Assembly (NCBI GenBank): GCA_001303225.1 | Contig: LJNI01000057.1 | Span: forward strand, 1 to 12,705 | Direction of reading: 5' to 3' | Source: a candidate division TA06 bacterium DG_78 | Lineage (GTDB): Bacteria > Hydrothermota > Tepidihabitantia > SM23-42 | DNA length: 12,705 nucleotides | In this document: positions 6,251 to 12,705 of the stretch, one piece after another | How positions within the stretch are numbered: position 1 is the stretch's first letter | Layout of the letters: each line of letters starts with the position of its first letter | Translations under genes and position numbers: made by a program | Notes under the pieces: generated by a model | Databases searched by the model: none | What the model was told of the DNA's origin: nothing | Seen by the model: only the letters and a program-made list of their open reading frames with translations

Positions 6251-7678
6251 ATGAAAATAGATTTGGAAAAATTAAAAGAAATTGTAGGCGCAGATAATAT
6301 TAAAAATGATATTGCTGATTTATACATCTATGGTTCTGACGCGTCAGTACATAAAGGCCTTGCCTCAGTTGTTGTGCGACCCACGACAATAGAACAGGTA
6401 CAAGCGATCTTGCGTTATGCAAATGCCGAACTCATACCTGTCATAGCACGAGGTTCAGGGTCTGGCATGTCAGGTCAGGTGGTTCCAATAGATAGTGGGA
6501 TTGTGATGGATTTAAAGAAAATGAACCGCATAATTGAGATACGGCCCGAGGATATGCTCTGCAAAGTTGAACCAGGGGTAGTAGATGATGAATTGAACCG
6601 GGCGCTCAAACCTTATGGTCTTTTTTATCCTCCGGCACCGGCATCGAGCAGGGTCGCTACTATTGGTGGAGAAATCGCCAATAATGCCTCTGGCATACGG
6701 TCAGTAAAATATGGCGCAACGCGGGATTCGGTCCTCGGTATGAAGGTTGTGCTTGCCAATGGCGATTTGGTCAATCTCGGTTCAAATACGCGTGTAGAAG
6801 CATCTGGTTACCAGCTTGACAGGCTCATGGTTGGTTCTGAGGGTACGCTCGGAGTAATTGTAGAAGCAACACTGTTGCTAAAACCGCTGCCGAAATTTCG
6901 CTGCCTTGCTAAAGCAAGTTTTAATGAGCTTAAGGATGCGGGTGAGTCTATATCAGAAATAATAGCGACTGGTGCTCAACCTTCTATGCTTGAGTTAATG
7001 GATAATATTGCTATTACTGCAGTAAATACAACGCTTAAAATGGGTCTACCTGATGTCGAGGCAATTGTTATGTTTGAAGCCGATGGAAAAGTAAAAGAGG
7101 CTGTAGATGCTGAAATGAAATTAATGAAAGAAATTTGTGAAAAACATAACGGCTTTGGGATTGAAATGAGCTATGATGTTGCAGAAAGGACAAAATTATA
7201 CGCGGGAAGGAAAAAATTGTTTGCTGCATTATCACGATACCAAATGGGTTTGTCGTGTACATCACTGGCTGATGATATGGCAGTTCCGTATTCAAAAATG
7301 GCAGAGTGTGCAAGTAAAATCCACGAAATTGCCAAGCGTAATAATGTCGTAATGACTGCTTACGGACACTGTGGTTCAGGATGTATGCATACAAAGATAT
7401 TAATGGACCCAACAAAGAAGGAGCAGTGGGAAGGTGCAAAACGGGCAGTAGAAGAAGTCTATGATTATGTTCGCTCAGTTGGTGGAACAACTTCTGCCGA
7501 ACATGGTATTGGTCTCTCTAAAGCACCAGCGTGGAAAAAAGAAAAAGCAGATTCACTCAAGATGCTGAAGGCGATTAAGAAAGCACTCGATCCAAATAAT
7601 ATTCTCAATCCCCATAAAATGCAGGATGCACCCGAGGATTGGGTTACTGCAACTGAATTAAGATATCCAGTAGAATAG
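6251..7678 (+). CDS. glcD: GlcD-type FAD-dependent D-lactate/glycolate dehydrogenase subunit
   Basis: 475 residues, usual for the GlcD/D-lactate dehydrogenase flavoprotein family that oxidises 2-hydroxyacids to 2-oxoacids. An N-terminal PCMH-type FAD-binding domain (about 38-215) shows RGSGSGMSGQVVP, PPAPASSRVATIGGEIANNASG and VGSEGTLGVI. The C-terminal FAD-oxidase domain (about 216-457) shows GHCGSGCMH (372-380), GGTTSAEHGIGLSK (411-424) and the terminal LDPNNILNPHK. I chose ATG at 6251, not TTG at 6236, because AGGAG (6241-6245) sits 5 nt ahead of it. The motif at 372-380 is normally GHxGDGNxH; here the D-G-N core reads S-G-C, with cysteines at 373 and 378, so substrate or cofactor handling may differ. 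Translational coupling to larA and glcF is likely. Electrons should pass to the Fe-S protein encoded next. Substrate is inferred to be D-lactate from LarA. Confidence 0.9.
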   Translation: MKIDLEKLKEIVGADNIKNDIADLYIYGSDASVHKGLASVVVRPTTIEQVQAILRYANAELIPVIARGSGSGMSGQVVPIDSGIVMDLKKMNRIIEIRPEDMLCKVEPGVVDDELNRALKPYGLFYPPAPASSRVATIGGEIANNASGIRSVKYGATRDSVLGMKVVLANGDLVNLGSNTRVEASGYQLDRLMVGSEGTLGVIVEATLLLKPLPKFRCLAKASFNELKDAGESISEIIATGAQPSMLELMDNIAITAVNTTLKMGLPDVEAIVMFEADGKVKEAVDAEMKLMKEICEKHNGFGIEMSYDVAERTKLYAGRKKLFAALSRYQMGLSCTSLADDMAVPYSKMAECASKIHEIAKRNNVVMTAYGHCGSGCMHTKILMDPTKKEQWEGAKRAVEEVYDYVRSVGGTTSAEHGIGLSKAPAWKKEKADSLKMLKAIKKALDPNNILNPHKMQDAPEDWVTATELRYPVE

Positions 7679-7686
7679 GAGAGAAC

Positions 7687-8748
7687 ATGGCAGATAAACA
7701 CTTAAAAGATTGGAAAAATGAGTTAAACATTTGTATAAGGTGTGCCTATTGTTTTGAAGGATGCCCTGTTTTCAAGATTGCTGGCTGGGAGACCGACTCA
7801 GCGCGAGGGAAAATCATTCTTGCCTATGGAATACTCACTGGCAATCTTAAACCCTCTCAGTATATTGCTGATAAGATTTTCCAATGTACGTATTGTCGGG
7901 ATTGTTCTGAGCGATGTTCAGCTAAGGTCTCTGTGGTAGATGTTCTCGCCGCGGCGCGGGCAGACCTTGTCGAGGCTGGTTTTGCATCTGATACACATAA
8001 AGGCATGGCAAAGAATGTTGAGGAAACCGGCAATATTTTTGGAGACAAAGAGATAAAAGCACCTGTACAGAAAGGTGAAATACCTGTATATATTGGATGT
8101 CAATATCTTGCCCGGCCTAATCAAACAAAAATGTATTTAAAGATCCTTGAAAAACTTGGAGTAAAACCGCTGGTCAAAGATGAAATATGCTGCGGCTATC
8201 CTCTACATGCACTTGGATTCAGAAAGGAATTTGCAGAACATAAGAAAAAGTTTTTAGAACTCTTTCCAGAAAAGGAAATCGTAGCCCTCTGCCCTACGTG
8301 TGCGGCTTTTATACACGAAGACTATAAGAAAAACGTTAAACACATAACCCAGTTTATACTGGAACACCTCCCGGAAAAAAATCTTGGTCTAAAAGCAACA
8401 TACCATGACCCCTGTGACCTTTCACGCGTCATGAATATAACTGAAGAGCCGCGAGAAATACTGAAAAAACTTGGCATAGAACTGGTTGAAATGCCACGAA
8501 ACAGAAAAACATCTCATTGTTGTGGTGGCGGTGGTGGTATACTGATGTCAGATGTTAAATTATCAGATGAAATAGGAATTGTTCGTATTAAACAGGCAAT
8601 TGAAACAGGTGCTCCGCTTCTCATTACGCCGTGCCCGACATGTGAACAGGTTCTGAAAAAAGCAGCTGCTGTAGTAAGTGAAAAAGGCGACGGTACTATT
8701 CAGGTCAAAAACTTAAGCGATATCGTCTGGAAAGCTCTGAAAACGTAA
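7687..8748 (+). CDS. glcF: GlcF/HdrD-like Fe-S electron-transfer subunit with two CCG domains
   Basis: 353 residues. Two ferredoxin-type 4Fe-4S motifs come first: C16-x2-C19-x2-C22-x3-C26-P and C67-x2-C70-x2-C73-x3-C77. They are followed by two complete CCG (DUF3400-type) domains: C138...C168-C169-G170...C202-x2-C205, and C243...C278-C279-GGGGG...C316-x2-C319. This layout is shared by glycolate oxidase GlcF, LutA-like proteins and heterodisulfide reductase HdrD, where CCG domains bind a non-cubane Fe-S cluster or take electrons to quinone or thiol acceptors. No transmembrane segment is visible, so any membrane contact needs a partner. ATG at 7687 follows AGGAGAG (7677-7683), which overlaps the glcD stop. 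It probably takes electrons from the GlcD-like flavoprotein. The final acceptor is unknown; given the H-protein in the same operon, a lipoyl disulfide is one speculative option. Confidence 0.88.
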   Translation: MADKHLKDWKNELNICIRCAYCFEGCPVFKIAGWETDSARGKIILAYGILTGNLKPSQYIADKIFQCTYCRDCSERCSAKVSVVDVLAAARADLVEAGFASDTHKGMAKNVEETGNIFGDKEIKAPVQKGEIPVYIGCQYLARPNQTKMYLKILEKLGVKPLVKDEICCGYPLHALGFRKEFAEHKKKFLELFPEKEIVALCPTCAAFIHEDYKKNVKHITQFILEHLPEKNLGLKATYHDPCDLSRVMNITEEPREILKKLGIELVEMPRNRKTSHCCGGGGGILMSDVKLSDEIGIVRIKQAIETGAPLLITPCPTCEQVLKKAAAVVSEKGDGTIQVKNLSDIVWKALKT

Positions 8749-8755
8749 ATTATAT

Positions 8756-8802
8756 CTTCATCTTTTTCCCTGTTCCCTCTTGCGGGAGAGGGGTAGATGA
8801 AG
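8756..8802. repeat. Imperfect palindromic intergenic element
   Basis: Outer arms CTTCATCT (8756-8763) and AGATGAAG (8795-8802) flank an inner CCCTCT (8775-8780) and AGAGGG (8787-8792) with loop TGCGGG. The arrangement resembles the dispersed CCCTCTCCC-type palindromes found between genes in many bacteria. No second copy is visible in this window, so repeat status is not shown. Confidence 0.4.
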
Positions 8803-8821
8803 GGTGGAGTAATAATAGCAA

Positions 8822-8849
8822 AAAGGGGACGGCACTTGCCGTCCCCTTT
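8822..8849. terminator. Bidirectional intrinsic terminator between converging genes
   Basis: A perfect 12-bp stem, AAAGGGGACGGC (8822-8833) with GCCGTCCCCTTT (8838-8849), closes an ACTT loop. Terminal A/T pairs give a T-run at the 3' side on both strands (five T on the minus strand, TTTG then TCTTTC on the plus). It lies between the glcF homologue and the converging propeller gene and probably ends both. Confidence 0.9.
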
Positions 8850-8866
8850 GTCTTTCATTGATATCT

Positions 8867-10909
8867 TTATTCGATCACCATCTTCCTGGTATCCTTGTAA
8901 TCCTCGGCTTTGAGCTCGTAAAGATATACACCTTTAGAAACAGTCTTACCTGCGTTGTCTTTAAGATCCCAATTCACTGAATAGTAACCTGCTGATTTAG
9001 ACTCATTAATGAGGTCTCTGACTAACCTACCTGATGCATCATATATCCGAAGCGTCACATGAGTAATACGAGGAACCTGATATCTAATATTAGTCATACC
9101 ATGTGCTGGATTCGGTGTATTCTGGGACAGGTCAAACCTTGTAGGGATTTGCGCCCCTTCTTCTTCAACACCGGGTACCGCTATTGTGAAGAAATAGGCG
9201 TCAGTTGGCATCGCATGTGAAGGTGTGGCAAGATCACTCGCTTTAATCGTAACAAGGACATTTTGTCCAGAATCAAATGGTGCTGGAGGATCATACGTAA
9301 GTGTATAATCCCACTCTGGTCCTGTAATCGCGGGTGTTACCTGTACTCCTTCCACAGTCATCACAATAGTAGCTATATCGACACCAGCTCCATCGTCTTT
9401 TACATGAACCACGATGTCTGTGTTCGGGTCAGCTCCAGGGTCACCAGGTGGAGGATCATGTTCATCAGTATACGGTGGTGCCCACATATCATCATATGGG
9501 TCAAGAGGATCCCTGCCTGCGAACACCTCTGAACCATCATTCTCATCACCGTTATCTGTATCCCGATCATCTGGGTCTGTTCCATAGCCAGCAAATTCCT
9601 CCCAGTTTAGGAGCAAATCAAGATCATCATCATCAGTATCCAAATCAATGACATAGAGATCATAATCTCCGCCTCCGCTATAACAATCTGAGGCAAAAAC
9701 AATCTTATCGCCTTGAGGAGACCATTGAGGAGTAACGTGCCAATATTCTTCAGTTGTATCAGCCCACAGACAACCAGTATACCTTCCATCAGTTGATACT
9801 ACCCAGATGTTCTTATTATCATCATCACTGTCTACAGTCGGTGCATAAACAATCCATCTACCAAACGCTACTGGACTTACTGGCTGCCAATCTACCTCTT
9901 GTAAACAGGTATTGCCCTCTGAAAGTATCGTGCGTCTGCCAGTTCCATCAGCATTCACAATATAAATATCTGAATAACTATCTTCGCCTCTATCACCACT
10001 ATATACGATCTTTTCTCCATCAGGACTCCAGTCAGCTCCTTTTCTGACACTATTACTCGTGTCAATCTCAACAAGAGTAGTAGCAGATGTATCAATTACT
10101 AATATATGTCCATCATAATCAGCATCAAGATCAGGTTTAAACAATATCTTACTTCCATCAGGGCTGAATTTTGGCCATTGATTTTCAATACCTACATCAA
10201 GGGTCTCAGGACCGGGATAGAGTACATCCATGTCAATATCAGTTCCTGCATCAAGATCAATAACAATGAGATGGTCGTATTCATCATGCTTGCAAACTAT
10301 TTTCTTTGCATCTGGACTCCATTCAGGAACACCCCTACCATGGCAATATGACGTATCATGAGAAACCATTTCTCTATTACTACCATCAGGGTCCATGATG
10401 AAAATATCCGCATTGGTCCAACCACCATGTGTAGTATCTCCATAAGAATTATAAGCAATTTTTTGGCCATCAGGTGACCAACTAGGACGATTAAAACACA
10501 TATAAGTGTATATTAAACTGTCTGGTAGCGCTACTGGAGCAAGCCCAGTACCATCCTGCTTAATCTTATATATACCCCAGTAATAAAAATTTGGGGGTGC
10601 TGAGGATGGGTCTTCTGATTGAAAGGCTATCCATTGGCCATCTGGACTCCAAGAAGGAAATCCCTCTTTTGCAGTACTCGTCGTGATCCGTCTGACTGTT
10701 ACCTGACGATTGGGCACACCTCCTCTTGTTGTCACCTTTGCAGAAGATACTTCGCCTTGCCCTTTTATCTTTTCAGACTGGGGTTTTTTGTAATTTACCT
10801 TCCCAGATTTCGAATATATCTCATTATTTGTAGTAGCGTATAACGTAATTGCAGCGATGATTGCAATCAAACCAAAAACAAAAAGAATTTTCCCTACTTT
10901 TGTTCGCAT
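8867..10909 (-). CDS. Exported PD40/WD40-like propeller protein with Ca-binding segment, Ig-like domain and T9SS-like C-terminal domain
   Basis: 680 residues. Residues 8-25 are a hydrophobic export signal after a basic n-region. A TolB/PD40-type propeller follows, with WSPDG-like blade motifs at about 87, 144, 197, 248, 294 and 396. Residues about 420-475 are rich in aspartate (DLDTDDDDLDLLL, GYGTDP, DTDNGDENDG, GRDPLDP), like thrombospondin type-3 or EF-hand-like calcium-binding segments. Residues about 495-580 look like an Ig-type domain (VHVKDDGAGVDIATIVMTVEG). Residues 592-680 (LSQNTPNPAHGMTNIRYQVP...VTLRIYDASGRLVRDL...GVYLYELKA) form a FlgD/type-A C-terminal sorting-like domain. ATG at 10909 follows AAGGAGG closely; TTG at 10936 and ATG at 10924 are alternatives without good ribosome sites. 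Probably a surface or secreted binding protein; no catalytic motif is visible and the ligand is unknown. It is monocistronic, with its own promoter and terminator. Confidence 0.85.
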   Translation of the reverse strand: MRTKVGKILFVFGLIAIIAAITLYATTNNEIYSKSGKVNYKKPQSEKIKGQGEVSSAKVTTRGGVPNRQVTVRRITTSTAKEGFPSWSPDGQWIAFQSEDPSSAPPNFYYWGIYKIKQDGTGLAPVALPDSLIYTYMCFNRPSWSPDGQKIAYNSYGDTTHGGWTNADIFIMDPDGSNREMVSHDTSYCHGRGVPEWSPDAKKIVCKHDEYDHLIVIDLDAGTDIDMDVLYPGPETLDVGIENQWPKFSPDGSKILFKPDLDADYDGHILVIDTSATTLVEIDTSNSVRKGADWSPDGEKIVYSGDRGEDSYSDIYIVNADGTGRRTILSEGNTCLQEVDWQPVSPVAFGRWIVYAPTVDSDDDNKNIWVVSTDGRYTGCLWADTTEEYWHVTPQWSPQGDKIVFASDCYSGGGDYDLYVIDLDTDDDDLDLLLNWEEFAGYGTDPDDRDTDNGDENDGSEVFAGRDPLDPYDDMWAPPYTDEHDPPPGDPGADPNTDIVVHVKDDGAGVDIATIVMTVEGVQVTPAITGPEWDYTLTYDPPAPFDSGQNVLVTIKASDLATPSHAMPTDAYFFTIAVPGVEEEGAQIPTRFDLSQNTPNPAHGMTNIRYQVPRITHVTLRIYDASGRLVRDLINESKSAGYYSVNWDLKDNAGKTVSKGVYLYELKAEDYKDTRKMVIE

Positions 10910-10959
10910 CTCGCCTCCTTCCATTGTGAAATACAAAGATTTTTTTGAATTTTTATTTT

Positions 10960-10973
10960 ATCACCTCCTTTCT
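10960..10973 (-). promoter_or_regulatory. Orphan extended Shine-Dalgarno sequence in leader
   Basis: The minus strand reads AGAAAGGAGGTGAT (10973-10960), a 14-base complement of the usual bacterial 16S rRNA 3' end. No ATG, GTG or TTG lies at ribosome spacing; the next ATGs are at 10924 and 10909, about 36 and 50 nt on, and the latter has its own AAGGAGG. It may be a ribosome standby site. Confidence 0.5.
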
Positions 10974-11023
10974 TATTTTATTAATTTACCCTATAAACTG
11001 AATTCATTTTACAATATTAGACT

Positions 11024-11051
11024 ATTATAATGAGAATAAATAATTTGTCAA
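11024..11051 (-). promoter_or_regulatory. Perfect-consensus sigma70-type promoter of the propeller gene
   Basis: Minus strand TTGACA (11051-11046), a 16-bp spacer and TATAAT (11029-11024). Transcription should start near 11017, giving a leader of about 107 nt. It begins only 11 bp after the stop of the upstream permease gene, with no terminator between them, so read-through from the permease is also possible. Confidence 0.85.
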
Positions 11052-11062
11052 GGAAAAGTTAT

Positions 11063-12705
11063 TTACAGTATAAGGTTTATCAAAAAGCCGAGAATAAAAG
11101 AACCAGCCCAAAATAAAATCGTAAGCCATGTGGTTGTCTTTTTGCCTATAGCACCTATGAGTAGTGCTATAGAAGTCAGACATATGCCATTAGTTGCAAT
11201 AGTAAATGCAATTGCATGTCCGAGTGGCAGACCCATATCCATGAGTGGCTTTAATAAGAGTACTTCCTGACCAGAACAAAGGTAGAGGGGTAAACCCACT
11301 GTTGTCGCTGCAAAAAGACCCAGGAAACTCGAGTTCATATATTTTGCCACTATTGAAATCGGAAGATATTCCTCTAAGAGTGCTCCCAGAAAAACACCGA
11401 GCACCATATACTTCAAGAGATATCGTATCTGATTCCAAGCAATAATAAGTGGAGAATTAGTAGTATCGTGAACCATGCTCGCCCGGGCACAACCCTTACA
11501 CAAATTTTGGAAGTCTGTGTCTTTTTCTACTTCTTCCCTGCCAACAACCTTTTCGATAAACAATCCTGCCACTATTGCTAAAATAAAAACTGAGATGATC
11601 CTAACCAAAGTAAATTTTAAACCAATAACTCCATACGACATAAAGATTATAAATGGACTCAAAATTGGGGTCGCTATGAGAAAAGCAATTGCTGCCCTAA
11701 TTGGCATTTTGGCTGCCAGCATGCCCCGAACCATAGGGATTGTGGCACATGAACATAGAGGAATAACTGCTCCAAGAGTAGTCGAACCAAGCATATTTGA
11801 CGGTAAACGCCATCTGCCAGAAAAAAAACGCAAAATATAGCCTGAGAGTATGCATCCACCAATAAAAAATGGGAAAACCCTGAATGAATACAGATAAAGC
11901 GTAGGCAGGAAACCCGGCTTTTGTAGAGCAAATGCTGCAGCGCCTTCCCCATATTTGCATATATAACACCAGACAAACAAAGCTAGGGCACCAATCCCTA
12001 AAAAAACCATAATCCACCATTTTAATTTCACTGGAAGTGCAAACCTTGAAAATATCTTTCGTAAAAACCTATCAATTGGTTTTATTTTTGTTCCAATCAA
12101 TGCAAATAATAAAACCAATGCCAATACTATTACCCATGTATAACTAACCGCATCATAGCGCGTAAGACTAGTTACCAAGGGGCAAGCTTCTCCGGTTAAC
12201 TTTCCCAGTGCCTCACTCGCTTCCATCCGGACTAATGGATCAGGATCATTAAGTGCAATATTGAGCGGCACTGCTGCACGGGTGTCTTCAATATTTCCTA
12301 ATGCCCGAATAGACGCTACTTTCACGTTTCTATCATCGTCAGTCAAGTGCTTAATTAAATGGTCTACTGCTTTTTCACCCCCTATTACCCCTAAAGCAGC
12401 TACTACAGCAAATCTTACGTCTGGATCTTCATCATCTAATAAATTTATTAATGGTTCAACTGCCTTATTGCTTCTTGTAGCGCCCAATGCCCTAGCAACA
12501 TGTTTATTAATATCTGAACGCTCATCCTTAAGCAATTCTATGAGAGGTTCGACTGTAACCTCACCCATACTTGATAAGGTATGTGTTATTAATCTCTGCT
12601 GATATTCATCAGGTTCCTTTAAAGCTTGTATCAGAGGATTTACTGCATTTTCTTCAAGTTTTTCACCATGGGAACTTAATACCAATACCGTGGTAAGACG
12701 CACAT
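11063..12705 (-). CDS. HEAT-repeat/DUF318 permease fusion (ArsP/SO_0444-like), N-terminus cut by window
   Basis: At least 546 residues; the frame is open to the window edge and the first visible codons read as part of a HEAT repeat, so the GTG at 12703 is probably internal. Residues about 20-172 are HEAT/PBS-lyase-type repeats with a regular 31-residue period (VEPLIELLKD, VEPLINLLDD, VDHLIKHLTD, AVPLNIALND starts at about 51, 82, 113, 144). A transmembrane segment (about 188-205) leads into a multi-pass DUF318 permease domain (about 225-546) with the hallmark PLCSCATIP (315-323) and the second-half GLPLYLCSGQEVLLLKPL. DUF318 includes ArsP (organoarsenical efflux) and the SO_0444 proposed Cu/Zn efflux group. 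A CKGC pair (402-405) lies in the central loop and could bind metal. Substrate is not determined by the sequence; efflux of a thiophilic metal or metalloid is the family expectation. Confidence 0.85.
   Translation of the reverse strand, partial: VRLTTVLVLSSHGEKLEENAVNPLIQALKEPDEYQQRLITHTLSSMGEVTVEPLIELLKDERSDINKHVARALGATRSNKAVEPLINLLDDEDPDVRFAVVAALGVIGGEKAVDHLIKHLTDDDRNVKVASIRALGNIEDTRAAVPLNIALNDPDPLVRMEASEALGKLTGEACPLVTSLTRYDAVSYTWVIVLALVLLFALIGTKIKPIDRFLRKIFSRFALPVKLKWWIMVFLGIGALALFVWCYICKYGEGAAAFALQKPGFLPTLYLYSFRVFPFFIGGCILSGYILRFFSGRWRLPSNMLGSTTLGAVIPLCSCATIPMVRGMLAAKMPIRAAIAFLIATPILSPFIIFMSYGVIGLKFTLVRIISVFILAIVAGLFIEKVVGREEVEKDTDFQNLCKGCARASMVHDTTNSPLIIAWNQIRYLLKYMVLGVFLGALLEEYLPISIVAKYMNSSFLGLFAATTVGLPLYLCSGQEVLLLKPLMDMGLPLGHAIAFTIATNGICLTSIALLIGAIGKKTTTWLTILFWAGSFILGFLINLIL

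Noticed and set aside
9607..10047. Several open frames of 60-97 codons overlapping the propeller gene
   Set aside because: They are shadows of the low-complexity, aspartate- and repeat-rich coding sequence.
10910..10936. TTG/ATG starts adding nine or five residues to the propeller protein
   Set aside because: AAGGAGG lies immediately ahead of the ATG at 10909, and the n-region MRTKVGK is a normal signal start.
10960..10973. Plus strand resembles the 3' end of 16S rRNA (ATCACCTCCTTTCT)
   Set aside because: No further 16S sequence flanks it; it is simply the complement of a Shine-Dalgarno sequence.

Overview
The window looks like a chromosomal piece of a moderately AT-rich, Gram-negative (diderm) bacterium. 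Three features point to the FCB-like lineages (Bacteroidetes/Fibrobacteres relatives and candidate phyla such as WOR-3): a PorV/PorQ-type outer-membrane barrel, two exported beta-propeller proteins with FlgD/type-9-secretion-like C-terminal domains, and an RpoC carrying the large SI3 trigger-loop insertion. The taxon is inferred from these families, not proven. No mobile elements, CRISPR arrays, tRNAs or rRNAs were seen.

Left part (1-4171): the 3' end of rpoC on the + strand ends at a strong intrinsic terminator. It meets a three-gene minus-strand operon read right to left: a secreted NHL-propeller protein with a FlgD-like C-terminal domain, a PorV/PorQ-like outer-membrane protein, and a DGK1/SEC59-type lipid kinase-like membrane protein. 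The genes are packed with overlaps of 16 nt and perhaps 1 nt. The operon has a perfect-consensus promoter so close to the first ATG that its mRNA should be leaderless. The last gene has no canonical start codon in front of its conserved N-terminus.

Middle (4172-8850): a 325-bp divergent control region, then a + strand operon of four genes: a lipoyl-type GcvH-like protein, a LarA-type nickel-pincer hydroxyacid racemase, a GlcD-type FAD dehydrogenase, and a GlcF/HdrD-like Fe-S protein with two CCG domains. LarA plus GlcD/GlcF reads as a unit that interconverts lactate (or another 2-hydroxyacid) enantiomers and oxidises one of them. The H-protein at the head is unexplained and is the most interesting biology here. 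Its roughly 155-nt leader can fold into a closed junction with two hairpins just before the ribosome-binding site. The operon ends at a 12-bp GC-rich terminator shared with the converging gene.

Right part (8867-12705): two minus-strand genes. The downstream one is a large exported PD40/WD40-like propeller protein with a calcium-binding-type acidic segment, an Ig-like domain and a type-9-like C-terminal domain. It has its own perfect-consensus promoter and an orphan, very long Shine-Dalgarno sequence in its leader. The upstream one, cut by the window edge, is a fusion of HEAT repeats to a DUF318/ArsP-like (SO_0444-like) permease.
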